Part shown: positions 51,460 to 61,572 of the stretch, one piece after another | Position numbering within the stretch: position 1 is the first letter of the stretch | Layout: every line of letters begins with the position of its first letter | NCBI GenBank assembly: GCA_948144175.1 | Contig: CANXME010000212.1 | Coordinates: forward strand, 1,551,501-1,615,500 | Direction: 5' to 3' | From: Closterium sp. NIES-65 | Lineage: Eukaryota > Streptophyta > Zygnematophyceae > Desmidiales > Closteriaceae | DNA: 64,000 nucleotides | Notes under the pieces: model-generated | What the model was told of the DNA's origin: nothing | Seen by the model: the letters and a program-made list of their open reading frames with translations, nothing else | Databases searched by the model: none | Program-made: the position numbers and the translations under genes

Positions 51460-54240
51460 CTACAATATAAGTGCATCGTCCATCTCAAAATCTGCAAACC
51501 CGGCATCCACGAGTGCGGCAAGCAACTCATGCGCCACGATTGGCTTGCGCACGGCTCCATCCATCCCCGCCTCAAAGCACGCTCGCTTCACCCCAACGTC
51601 CAGATCTGCTGTTAGTGCTATGATGCACAACCGCTGAGGACAGGCCCTTCTCAAACCCGCCACTGCTTCTGTCACTGCCTCTCCCACTACTGTTGACTCT
51701 TGAGGCGTCTGAAAAGAGAATTTGCTGTCTGAACCGTCGGCTGCCGTCTTTCGAGTCGACTCAAAAGTCGCTGCTTCTTTCACCACCTCTCCCACTGCTG
51801 TTGACTCTTGAGGCGTCTGAAATGAGAATTCGTTGTCTGAACTGTCGGCTGCTGTCGTCGACTCTTGTGGCGTCTGAAAACTGAACTCGCTCGCTGCCTC
51901 GTCATCGGCTCTTGCTTCATTAGCTCCTTCTGCTTTGCTTGCTTTGTCTGATTCGTCTGTTCCTGCCTTATCGGCTGCCGCTGTCCCTGCCTGGCTAGCT
52001 CTTTCATCGTCTGCTTCGTTGGCTGCTGTTGCCTCCGCCACGATAGAAAGCTGCTGTTCGCTCTCCATGCGCCGGATTCGCCGAGCCGTTTCGAATCTGT
52101 AGCATGCGGGAGCAGTAGACACAAGGGTAACGAAGGTGGAGTTTGTAGAAAAAAGGGACAAGAGCTCAATGTCAAAAGCAGCAGTCAAACCAGTGGAGTA
52201 GCAAGACGACTTTTGAGTCGCCTCAGAACAATGCCAAAAGCAGCACTCAAACCGATGGAGTGGTGCCATGCACCGGATTTTACGTGCCGTTTCAATCTGC
52301 CTCTTGAGAATTCTCAAAAGGGGGAAGTGTTGATCGGTACAATGGCCGGCGGGTAATGGTATCAAGGAGGAGGGAGGCAGAAGCAGGGAGAGAGGCAGAA
52401 GCAGAGAGAGAGGCAGAAGCAAGGAGTGAGGCCAAGAAGGCACAAACTATCAGGAAGTGTATGAAGATCAGAGACGACTCAACACCCTTGAGTCGACTCA
52501 GAGATCTTGAGACGTCTCAGAACTCGATTCTGAGATGACTAAAAGCAGGGAGGCACTCACCCGTCAATGTCAGGAGGCATGTGGAGGTCTAGCAGCACCA
52601 GTTGGATGGGAGGGGAGGGGGAGTAGGGAGAGGGGTCCATGTGGGAGGAGACAGCTTGCAGGGTGTCCTCTCGTGAAGCCAGCAGCAGCACGTGTGCCCC
52701 GTAGCCCTGCAGTGTTCGCCGCGCCACCATGCGGTTCACCGCGTTGTCATCCACCACTACCACCCGCCGCCCCGCCACCGCCGCCTGCACCGCCGCCTCT
52801 GCGCCGCCCGCTCCGCCGGCCAAAATCCCCCCAACACCCCCCGTGCTGCTCCCCCCCATGCTGCTCCCGATGCTGCCCGCTGCTAAGCGGAAAGTCGAGT
52901 GTGCCATTACTTGCAGGTGCAGCCTTGCTGGGCTCAAAGGGTTTACCGGGCTTAGAGGGTTCACTGGGCTTAAAGGGGCTATTGGGCTTGCAGGGCTTAA
53001 CCGCGCTATTGGGCTCAAAGGGTTGAGTGGGCTTAACGGGGCTACTGGGCTGAAAGGGGCCACTGGGCTCAAAGGGACCACTGGGCTCAAAGGGACCACT
53101 GGGCTCAAAGGGGCCATTGGGCTCAAAGGGGCCACTGGGCTCAAAGGGGCCATTGGGCTTAAAGGGAAAGAATGTAACGAGGAGCTCCGAGAATGGCCTC
53201 TGGGAACCCCCATCTAGTGCTGCTGCAGCCTTCTGGATTGCCCCTCACGCCCCCCCCAACGCTTGCTGCTGCTGCCCCCAGGTTCGGTTGGGGGAGGCGG
53301 TGCAGAGAGGGGTAGGGCCAGCAGAATGGTGGTGCCGATGACACTGTCTGACAGCACTGCCATGCTTCCCCGCATCTCCGCCACCTGGGATGGTGGAGGA
53401 GGGGTGGAGGGAGGGAGTGATGGTGGGAAGGGAGATGTTTTGGAGGGGTCAGTGTGGATAAGGGAAGACCATGCAGGATGGTGGTGCCTGTGGTGTTGTC
53501 TGACAGCACTGCCATGCTTCCCCGCATCTCCGCCACCTCGGATGGTGGAGGGGGGATGGAGGGAGGGAGTGATGGTGGGAAGGGAGATGTTTTGGAGGGG
53601 TCAGTGTGGATAAGGGAAGACCATGCAGGATGGTGGTGCCTGTGGCGCTGTCTGACAGCACTGCCATGCTTCCCTGCATCTCCGCCACCTGGGACGGGTC
53701 GGGAGGTTAGGAGAGCGGCACCGCGGAGTGAAGAGGATTGCGAGTAAAGGCATGTGGTGTATGCATGGCCTCACGGAGCAATTTACACATGGCAGGCATT
53801 TTTGAAGCCTCAGCCATTAATGCTGTAGCACCTTCAGTTCCCACTTCTTCAACAGCCTTGCATTGTCGATGAGAAACAAACCTTTTGAGGCGCCTCAGAA
53901 GCCGTTCTCTGACATTGCCAACCTCCTCAAGTGTCACACTACGTCCGACAGTCGCCGCATGGATCTATACACATCCATGCTGTCATGCAGATCCCAATGC
54001 ATCTCGCTGGACAAATATATGGCCGACATTCGCCGCATGGATCTATACAAATCCATGTCTCGTGCAGATCCCAATGCACTAGTAAGTCCAACTGTTTCTT
54101 TTACGTCCTAGACTTGTTTGGCAGCCCTGCCAAGATGGTAGTGCTCGAGTTTTGAGATGTCGCAAAACCTTGCAAAGATGGTAGTGCTCACTCCAGCCTT
54201 AGGAAACTCAACGTTGTGTCATCAACAGGCAACCAGCCAT
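51460..54240 (-). CDS. Hybrid histidine kinase, 3' part (ATPase G2 box and receiver domain)
   Basis: Read on the minus strand, an exon ending near 53230 carries VAEMRGSMAVLSD(S)VIGTTI, the G2-box end of a HATPase domain. Then come a (PLSPVA)n linker and a receiver domain: VVVVDDNAVNRMVARRTLQG (acidic pair), LVLLDLHMPPDIDG (phospho-Asp), a splice from 52561 to 52095, FETARRIRRMES, then CIIALTADLDVG (Thr) and DGAVRKPI (Lys). It ends at 51460. Plant proteins of this kind include cytokinin, ethylene and osmosensing hybrid kinases feeding a phosphorelay; which one cannot be told because the sensor and HisKA parts are missing. The receiver holds an unusual insertion of about 135 residues. The copia element begins directly upstream, so the gene is probably truncated. 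Confidence 0.75.
51746..51769. repeat. Near-palindrome inside the receiver reading frame, GTCGAC centre
   Basis: GAGTCGACTC core (51753-51762) with imperfect arms. It lies in frame between two copies of the FSFQTPQEST(A/V)VGE(V/A)V repeat. Confidence 0.8.
52304..52317. repeat. 14-bp palindrome, GAATTC centre, in a kinase intron
   Basis: TTGAGAATTCTCAA lies beside a duplicated exon head (FETARKIRCM near 52260-52295, a degenerate copy of FETARRIRRM). Confidence 0.85.
52489..52519. repeat. Two adjacent palindromes, GTCGAC and GACGTC centres
   Basis: TGAGTCGACTCA (52489-52500) and TGAGACGTCTCA (52508-52519) lie eight bases apart: two central-hexamer variants side by side. Confidence 0.9.
52915..53180 (-). 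repeat. 18-bp coding minisatellite (PLSPVA) in the kinase
   Basis: About 14 units of GGGCTCAAAGGGGCCA(C/T)T (plus-strand sense) encode Pro-Leu-Ser-Pro-(Val/Met)-(Ala/Val) on the minus strand, upstream of the receiver. Confidence 0.85.
53290..53705 (-). repeat. Two acceptor-side copies of the kinase G2-box exon
   Basis: On the minus strand VAEM(R/Q)GSMAVLSD.ATGTTI recurs from about 53690 and 53545 before the continuing copy at about 53390. Earlier copies run into intron after the LPLS equivalent. Acceptors are CCCAG|GTGGCGGAG-like. Confidence 0.8.
53886..53897. repeat. 12-bp palindrome, GGCGCC centre
   Basis: TGAGGCGCCTCA, with imperfect CTTTTG/AGAAG extension. Confidence 0.85.
53940..54240. 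repeat. Duplicated blocks next to the copia truncation
   Basis: CGCCGCATGGATCTATACA and CAGATCCCAATGCA each occur twice (about 53953 and 54034). AAGATGGTAGTGCTC is duplicated around an imperfect palindrome (54149-54168). Confidence 0.8.
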
Positions 54241-54339
54241 TTAAATTTGGACGCCATGACACCAAAAGGAGACGATTGAGTTGAGGATTGCAGCACTCAG
54301 GAGGTAGGTGGAGAGGAGAAATCGGACAGGTCTACCCGC

Positions 54340-56864
54340 TGCTGCTCGCCCCCCTTGGAGGTGGAGAGAAGACAAGCGGGTAGACCGCCACGAAACGAAG
54401 CCGGAGCCAAGGCTGAAGGTGTAACCCTGTGACGACCGCTGCAGAGCCTGGTCGTCAGCCCAAGAAGCGTCAGCGTGACCTGTGAGGACCACTCGACGTC
54501 GCCCTCCAAGCACTAGCCCCATGCCCGACGTACTGCACACGTAGCGCAACACCCTCTTCGCTGCAGCCATGTGCTCTGGTCGGTGTCTCCCAGGAGCAAA
54601 ATAGCGTGCCAAGATGCTAAGAGGGTATGCAAGGTCAGGTCGTGTGCAGGTCATTAGGTACATGGACAGCCAACAAGCTCTGGGTACGGGCCACTCGGCT
54701 CTACGGACTCATCCGAAGCTAGAGCTGAGAGCGAGTGGCGAGTAGACAGACGAGTGGCTTGAGGCGAGGAGTACGTGAAGCCGAAGCGCTGAAAGACCTG
54801 CTGCACCATGTGTGACTGAGTCAGGGTAATGGTGTGCTGTGCTCTTTCCCGAGTGATCTGCAAGCCAAGGTAGCTGCACAGTTCACGCAGGTCTGTGCAC
54901 GTGTATCTCTTTTGCAGCTCGGATTTCACGTGGGCGAGTCCAGCAGTGACAGCAGTGGCAAAGACTAAGTCGTCGACGTACACGAGGATGTAGAACGGCG
55001 GCAAAGAGGTGTCGGTGCGCAGAAACAGCGACGGGTCGGCTGTAGAAGGAGCAAACCCAAGAGCCGCAAGTGTAGTCCTCAGTGTGTCGTGCCACTCACG
55101 CGATGCCTGGCGGAGACCGTAGACTAGCCACCGGAGGCTCCACTGGGTACCAGGGGGAAACGACCCAGTGAAGCCAGGTGGGCGGCGCAGCCAGATCTCC
55201 TCGTGCAGGCTGCCCTGCAGGAAAGCTGTGCTGAAGTCAAGAAAGTGAAGCTCGTAGTCGCGCTTAGCGGCTATGTGCAGCAGCACTCGAAGAGTGGTCA
55301 TCTTCGGGGTGGGAGAGAAGGTCTGAAAGTAGTCAACTCCCTGCCGCTGACTGAAGCCTCGAGCCACGTAACGCGCCTTGAAGACAGGCGGAGAACCCGG
55401 AGGCCGCTTCACCCTGAAAATCCACATGCCACTGACGATGTTTGCCCCAGGTGGGGGAACCTCGTCGACGTAGGTGCCTGTGGAATTCCAGGAAGCCATC
55501 TCTGCGTCCATGGCTGACTGCCACAATGAGGAGTAGGGACCCTCGATTGCCTCAGCGTACGATCGAGGAGTCGGGATGTCTGGTGCATCCGGGTCTCCCT
55601 CAGAGGCAATCAGCGTGGACACGAGATGGGGCAAAGCAGCAGCAAAGCACTGGAACTCCTTGTGCCTGTCCTCAAGGACGTCCGTGCTAAGAGCACACTC
55701 ACCCCCGACGGACGGATGACACACAGACTCATACTCAGCTACGAGACTAGCAGCGTAGTCTAGACGACAGCGAGCAGCGAAGTCGTCAAGCTCAGCAACT
55801 AGGGCAGACGCAGCAGTGGACTCAAAGGAAGGGTCAGTGACAACAGTAGCAAGGAGACGCGTGACCAAAGGACTAGCAGCACGAAGGGAGTCAGACTCCG
55901 GGTTAGTAAGAGTAGGAAGAGAGGACTCTGGAGGAGACGGCAACGGGACACGCAGAGGAGCAGTGGAAGGATGCAGCGCCATCTGGTGCGTGCCGGGGAC
56001 CGTAGGAGGACGCGGACGCGCAGTACGACCACGAGTGTGAGCAGCACGATCAGGCGATGCAGGACGAGACGCAGGCGTATAACGCTCAGCAAGACCTCCT
56101 GTAGGACCAGTGTAGGGAGAAGGAGCACGTAGAGGGGAGGCGGGCTCTAACCGTGACTGCGACTGGACAGGCTGTGGACACTCTAAGGAAGGAGCAGGAC
56201 TAGGAGAGGGCGGGAGACCAAGAACCTGCTCCAGGAGCGGAACGAAGTACGGCCTCGGCCGCTCAGCGCCTCCAGAACCAGCAAGGACGACACCAGTACC
56301 CTCAGCGGCAGCACCAGGGTGAGCAGCACCTCCAGCTCCAACAGCGCCAACTCCAGCACCCTCAGAAGCACCAGCGCCAGCAGCACCGCCAGCGCCAACA
56401 CCCCCAGCAGCTCCAGCTCTAGCAACACCAACTCTAGTAGGACCGTCAGCTCCAGCAGCCTCAGCAGAACCCCCAGACGCACCAGTGCCAGTAGAAACAC
56501 CAGCGCCAACACCCCCAGCAGCTCCAGCTCCAGCAGCACTAGTACCGCCAGCAGCTCCAGCAGGACCAACTCCAGTAGCCCTAGCAGCACCCCCAGTCTC
56601 AGCAGCACGTCTCCAGCGGCGGGCAAACCACTCGCGCAACTCCTGTAGAGAGAGTGGCTCACGCCTCGACGAAGCACCGCCGGCGGCCACACGAGCAGAC
56701 CCAGCGCCCCCAGGCTCGGCACCCCCAGGCTCCGCACCTCCAGGCTCCGCACCTCCAGGCTCCGCACCCCTGGACCCAGCACCCCCAGGCTCACCACCCC
56801 CAGACTCAGCACCCCCTGTCTCAGCACCCCCAGACTCCGCACCCCCAGGCTCAGCACCCCCAGT
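54340..56864 (-). pseudogene. Copia reverse transcriptase and partial RNase H
   Basis: A Gly/Ala/Pro-rich linker is followed by RT: VKRPPGSPPVFKARYVARGF, ELHFLDFSTAFLQGSL, LVYGLRQASREWHDTL and the catalytic LVYVDDLVF. The frame breaks after ELVG (about 54660), and RNase H continues as MYLMTCTRPDLAYPLSILAR to ...FVSWRSTR, where it is cut off. Confidence 0.9.
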
Positions 56865-58215
56865 CTAAGCACCCCCAGACCCGGCACCCGCAGGCTCAGC
56901 ACCTCTAGCAGCACCAGAGTCAACAGCTACCTCGATAGGCTCGACTGCGTCTACCTGGGACATACCTGATGGGGCGGGACTGTGAGGGGGGAGGGGGTCT
57001 ACCGGGGGAGGACCTGGTGCAAGGAAGAGCGGCGGCGGTGGGAGGGGCGCAGTGCGGTAGGGGAAGAGACGGTAGTAAGGCACCGACTCGTCAAAGGTGA
57101 CGTCCTGGGAGGATAGAACACGGCGCGAGGTGGGGTGGTAAAACTGCCACCCAGGTGCGTCAGGGGGGAAGCCAAGAAAGACGCAGGGAACAGCACGGGG
57201 AGACAGCTTGTCCGCAGACAAGTCGCGGACAAACGCCCGAGATCCCCAGACCCGAAACGCAGACGCATTGCCAACCTTCCCCGTCCACCGCAAGGTGGGG
57301 GAGGTCTCTGGCAAGGAGACCCGGGGCTGAAGGTTGAGCTGATGCGCGGCGTACTGAACCGCAAACGGCCACAGAAAATGGGGGGCAGCCGCATGCATCA
57401 TGGACGTACGAGCGACGCCCATGACCATGCCAATGCGGCGCTCAGCAATCCCATTTTGCTGTGGAGAGGGCGGAAGCGTGAAGGTCTGGCAGATGCCCTG
57501 TGCACCACAGAAGGCTCCCAGACGGGCAGAGGAAAACTCCCCGCCTCTGTCCGAGTGCAGACGCAGAACAGGAAAGTCCGAGCCGAAACTCTCTCTCAGC
57601 TGGAAACGAGCTGCGCGGATCCAGTCGATCAACACCTCAGTGACGTCACCCTTGCTGCGCAAGCGGAAGATTGTGGTGTAACGCGAGTAGTCGTCAACGA
57701 CCAGCAGAAAGTACCGCTCTCGCCCCTGCCCACTGACGCGGGCTGGGCCCCACACGTCCATGTGTAGAGTCTGCAGCGGAGCCTTTGTCGGAAGAAACTC
57801 GGAGGAGTGAGGGGCGGCGCGCTGTCGCCCCTCGACGCAGGGGACGCAGGTAGGGCCTGGCCCCGGAGGAAGTGAAGGGAGAGACCGAGGGAGACCAGAG
57901 ACAAGGACACGGGAGGCCATGCCTCGGAGACGAGGCAAGGAGGGGTGACCAAGGCGGTGGTGCCAAAGGAGAGTCTGGTGGGACAGCAGACGACACGAGC
58001 AGGGGGCAGACTCAGGACCAGACCTGGACGCCGCAGCAAACACCTGACTCGACGCAGCTACCTCGGCAGACTCAGCAGCAGGAGGAGACTCAGCAGTATG
58101 GGTGTACAGGCTCGACCCTGGCCGACGGGTGAACGTGGCCAAGTGTCGGCCTGTCCGAGCACACGTGCAGTGGGTCACTCGCTGACTCGCAGGAGTGATC
58201 TGGTCAACCCCTCGA
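56865..58215 (-). pseudogene. Copia GAG-pre-integrase zinc finger and integrase
   Basis: The HHCC finger is seen as LWHHRLGHPSLPRLRGM ... CVPCVEGRQ. The integrase DDE triad sits in LHMDVWGP, LHSDRGGEFSS and QQNGIAERRIG. VPCVFLGFPPDAPGWQFYHP is the usual copia integrase C-terminal motif. An in-frame TAG at about 56866 separates it from RT. Confidence 0.9.
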
Positions 58216-59978
58216 TCCTGTAGGTCGCTCCACTCACCAAGTTCGTAGAGAACGAGGGGAGGTAGAGACCAGACAGGGTGCCAGAGGGGGCTGCAGGGCA
58301 CGGAAGGACAGTGGAGAAGCTAGCAAGGACAGGACCCCCAGAGGGGTCTGCCAGGGAGACTGCAACCGGCCGACTAAGCGGTGTAAGAGTGGTGCGGTCT
58401 CGAAAGAAGGAGCAGGACGCACCCGAGTCCAGGGTGAAGGTGTGGAAGGCCTGAGCCGACGTAGTACCTGAGAGAGCAGACTCACCAGCACCTAGGACGG
58501 CAGACGCACTGGCACCTGGGGCAGCAGACGCACTAGCACCTAGAGCAGCAGCCTCACCAGCACCTAGAGCAGCGGCCTCAATGCCTGGGTCAGGTGGTAC
58601 ACATTGGTAACAGGCACCCTCAACACTATCAGCAACAACATACATGGCAGCAAGAATAGCATCAAAGTCAAGATCAAAGATAGCAACCCCGGCCTTAGCC
58701 AGATCTCCCCAGCGAGGGATCTCTGACGCCTTAGGGAACTGGCGACGCCACGCGTCCGTCAGGCGACCAAAGCAGCGCTGGGTGGAGTGCGGGCCTCCGC
58801 ACTGCTCACCAGTGCGGTCTCCGGTACGGAGGACGTAAGAGCAGGGACCAAAACCCCCACCGCGCTGGCGCGCAGTGTACCACTCACGAAGCTGCTGCTG
58901 CAGGCGCTGACCACCACCGGCGCCACTCCTCTGTGCAAAGTCACGACTCGCTCCACCACCGCCGCCTCCGCCGCCTCTGCCGCCTCCGCCGCCTCCGCCG
59001 CCTCCTCCACCTCCACTTCCTCCACTACCTCCGCCGCCTCCGCTCCCTCCGCCACCTCCACCGCCTCCGCCGCCTCCACTGCTGCCACCGCCGCCGCCAC
59101 CCCCGGCACCACCCCCACTACCACCCCCACTCCCTCCACCGCCTCCACCACCACCTCCACCGCCCCCTCCAGCCCCCCGAGTGCCCTTGCCCCCCTTGCC
59201 CTTTGCCGGTGCGGCGTCTCCCGCTCGGGGCAGACGCAGCGCCGACCGACTCAAAACCAACGAGGTCGGCCGCAGCAGCAGAGGCAACAGAGGGCAAGAG
59301 GGGGGAGGGAGAACACCCCTCAAAGACGGGGGTGCGAGGGTCACCACGAGAGGCTCCTACAACGACTATGCTCTTCTCTATCGCTAGGAGGGCCTTCTCG
59401 AGGAGGTCAACGGTGAGAGTGGTGGGGCAAACTGAGAGGAAGTGGTCCCTGACTACCCGAAGAGAGTCAGGGAGCCGGGTGACTATGTAGTAGAAGGTGA
59501 TGTACATGGGGGGGGGGTTCTTGGCGCAGAACTCAGCAGGAAGCGCAGCGCGGTAGCGAGTGTCACTAGTGCGGAGGTGCGTAATGAGGTCAGCGACACT
59601 GGGAAAGGCAGCAAGGTCAGGGAAGAGGTACGGTAGCATGAGGCGGCTCAGTGCAGCAGTGGCAGGGGAAGAGTAGCGCGCAAATACAGCGTCCTACAAG
59701 GTCTGAGCACTCTTGTACTGGCTAAAGTGTGCACGTTCAGTGGTCGGTAAGTGGCGGCGCACAACAAGGCGAGCAGCAGCATCGCGCGTGGCCCACTGTG
59801 AGCGAACAGTGGCGTCAGCATCAGCAGTAGGGGCAGGAGAGGCACCAGAAGTGAGGTCAAACAGGGAGAGGCCGTCTGCCCTATCGCATTGTAGGAAAAG
59901 CTGCAGATCATCTACCCAGACCTCAAAGTCCACTGCCCGACCCTTAGCGTCAAAGGTGAGAACGCTAGGGGAGGCCAT
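58216..59978 (-). pseudogene. Copia gag and aspartic protease
   Basis: Gag starts MASPSVLTFDAKGRAVDFEV, passes a TAG after YKSAQTL, continues LSRLMLPYLFPDLAAF, and shifts frame into a long Gly run (58940-59170). Protease shows FTLDSGASCSFF and LVSGATYRIEG. The second frameshift follows immediately. Confidence 0.85.
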
Positions 59979-60039
59979 AACAGCAGTAGGCAGGCAGTGA
60001 GTACTGTGGGGCAAGGCAGTGCAGTGGCAGAGACTATGC

Positions 60040-61000
60040 TCTTGCCAGGCAAGTGGGGCGATAGGGCTGCTCGGCTGTCGGGCGGCTCGGCTGCACGGTG
60101 CTGGGCGGCTCGGCTTTCGGGCGGCTCGGCTGCTGGGCGGCTCGGCTGCTGGGCGGCTCGGCTGCACGGTGCTGGGCGGCTCGGCTGTCAGGCGACTCGG
60201 CTGCTGGGCGGCTCGGTTGCTGGGCGGCTTGGCGGTCGGGCGGCTCGGTTGGCCGGCGATTCGGCTGCTCGGCGCAGCGGGCGCTGGGCGGCGGGGCTGC
60301 AAGTGGCGGTGAGGCCGCAGGTGGCGGCGGGGCCTTAGGTGGCGGCGGGCCGCAAGGGTGGGCGAGGCCGCAGGTGGCGACGGGGCCGCAGTGGGCGACG
60401 GGGCCGCAAGGGTGGGCGGGGCCGCAAGTGACGATGGGGCCGTAGGTGGCGGCGGGGCGGCAAGTGTCGGCGAGGCCGCAAAGGGGCCGCAAAGGGGGGG
60501 CCGTAGCGGCGCTGTAAAGGGGGTCCAGGCGGGGCCGTAAAGGGGGCCGTAAGGGGCCAGACGGGGCCGCGAAGGGGGGGGGGGGGGGGCTAGGGGGGGC
60601 CGCAAGGGGTACGACGGGGCCGCGGAGGGGCCTAAGCGGGGCCGTGAAGGGGCCGTGAGGGGCCTAAGCGGGGCCGCGACGGGGCCTAGGCGGGGCCGTA
60701 AGGGGTATGACGGGGCCGTGAGGGGCCTAAGCGGGGCCGCGACGGGGCCTAGGCGGGGCCGTAAGAGGGTACGACGGGGCCGTGAGGGGCCTAAGCGGGG
60801 CCGCGACGGGGCCGTAAGGGGCCTAAGCGGGGCCGCGACGGGGTCGTAAGGGGTAAGACGGGGCCGTAAGGGGCCGTAGAAGGCAGCGCGAGGGGCCGTA
60901 AGGGGCCTAAGCGGGGCCGCGATGGGGTCGTAAGGGGTAAGACGGGGCCGTAAGGGGCCGTAGAAGGCGGCGCGAGGGGCCGTAAGGGCGGCCAACGGGG
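60040..61000. repeat. GC-rich tandem repeats in the copia 1 leader
   Basis: CTGGGCGGCTCGGCTG repeats (60080-60290), GCGGGGCCGCAAG-type repeats, then GGGGCCTAAGCGGGGCCGCG units to 61000. Long open frames on either strand here are low-complexity products of the repeat. Confidence 0.85.
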
Positions 61001-61103
61001 GCCACTAAGAGCGGCTCGAGGCGCTACTCGGGTTAGGAGCGAAGCGCGCTTCGGGCAGGGAAGGAAAAAAAAGTTCGTGGTGGGCCCTAGGCAGTATTCC
61101 CAC

Positions 61104-61124
61104 TCGGGAACCTGCTCGATACCA
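61104..61124 (-). promoter_or_regulatory. Copia 1 primer-binding site
   Basis: Minus strand TGGTATCGAGCAGGTTCC directly follows the LTR end ...CGTCA. It resembles the tRNA-iMet complement TGGTATCAGAGC with one base lost. Confidence 0.75.
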
Positions 61125-61255
61125 TGACGAGAAGTGAGAATGGATGATTGAACTATGAAAGAGTTGGGTACAAGTACTAACCCTAATTGGGTTGTACCCC
61201 TTGTGGGCTACCCCACTACAGCCTACACAAATGTATAAGCTATAATGTTCTGACA
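61125..61255 (-). mobile_element. Copia 1 5' LTR
   Basis: 131 bp on the minus strand, from TGTCAGAACATTATAGC to TTCTCGTCA (TG...CA). It is alignable along its length with the LTR at 62654-62790 (shared GGCT(G/A)(T/C)AGTGGG, GGG(G)TAC, GGGTTAG). Confidence 0.8.
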
Positions 61256-61572
61256 GTAGTCACACTCGAAACTTTGCTATCACAGATGAACCCTCTCATC
61301 ATTTCGTCGGACCCGCCTTGTAATACTGTACAGATTTACAGACTATATTACAAATTGCTGGTTTTTGTCATGTAAACACGGCCATTTTGGGTTGCTATTA
61401 TGGATTAAGTTTGATAATCGTGGTAATTAAGAGAACGGGTATTAGAGGAAGGTAAAGATGGTGGAACAAAGAAAAGGGTAATAAGGAGAGAAGAGCTGGA
61501 GAAGAAGAGAAGGGCCGAAAGAAAGGTGGAAAGAGGAAAAGAAGAGAAGAAGAAACTAAAAGGAGGAAACAC
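61256..61572. other. AT-rich spacer
   Basis: No gene or repeat recognised. A purine-rich GAAGAGAAG stretch lies at 61480-61570. Confidence 0.4.

Larger units (their letters stand above)
54340..61255 (-). mobile_element. Ty1/copia retrotransposon 1, decayed and 3'-truncated
   Basis: Reading on the minus strand: LTR (61255-61125), primer-binding site (61124-61104), GC-rich repetitive leader, gag from ATG 59978, protease, integrase, RT and RNase H, the copia order. RNase H breaks off near 54345, where a second copia copy in the window continues, and there is no 3' LTR. Frame breaks: TAG at about 59695 (gag), frameshifts near 59220 and 58215, TAG at about 56866 between integrase and RT, and a frameshift near 54660. 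The element is therefore not autonomous. Confidence 0.9.

Noticed and set aside
52729..53217. Collagen-like Gly-Leu-Lys-Gly frame on the plus strand
   Set aside because: It is the antisense image of the PLSPVA minisatellite in the minus-strand kinase; it has no other support.
1485..54168. Palindromes as cloning-site or Hi-C junction artefacts (GTCGAC, GACGTC, GGCGCC and GAATTC are restriction sites)
   Set aside because: The conserved outer arms TTTTGAG/CTCAAAA, the diverged X copies and a palindrome in frame within a gene are not expected of adaptor or ligation artefacts. Raw reads are still needed to close this.
60000..61000. Long Pro/Arg/Leu and Gly/Ala frames above the copia gag
   Set aside because: These are low-complexity readings of GC-rich leader repeats upstream of the gag ATG at 59978.
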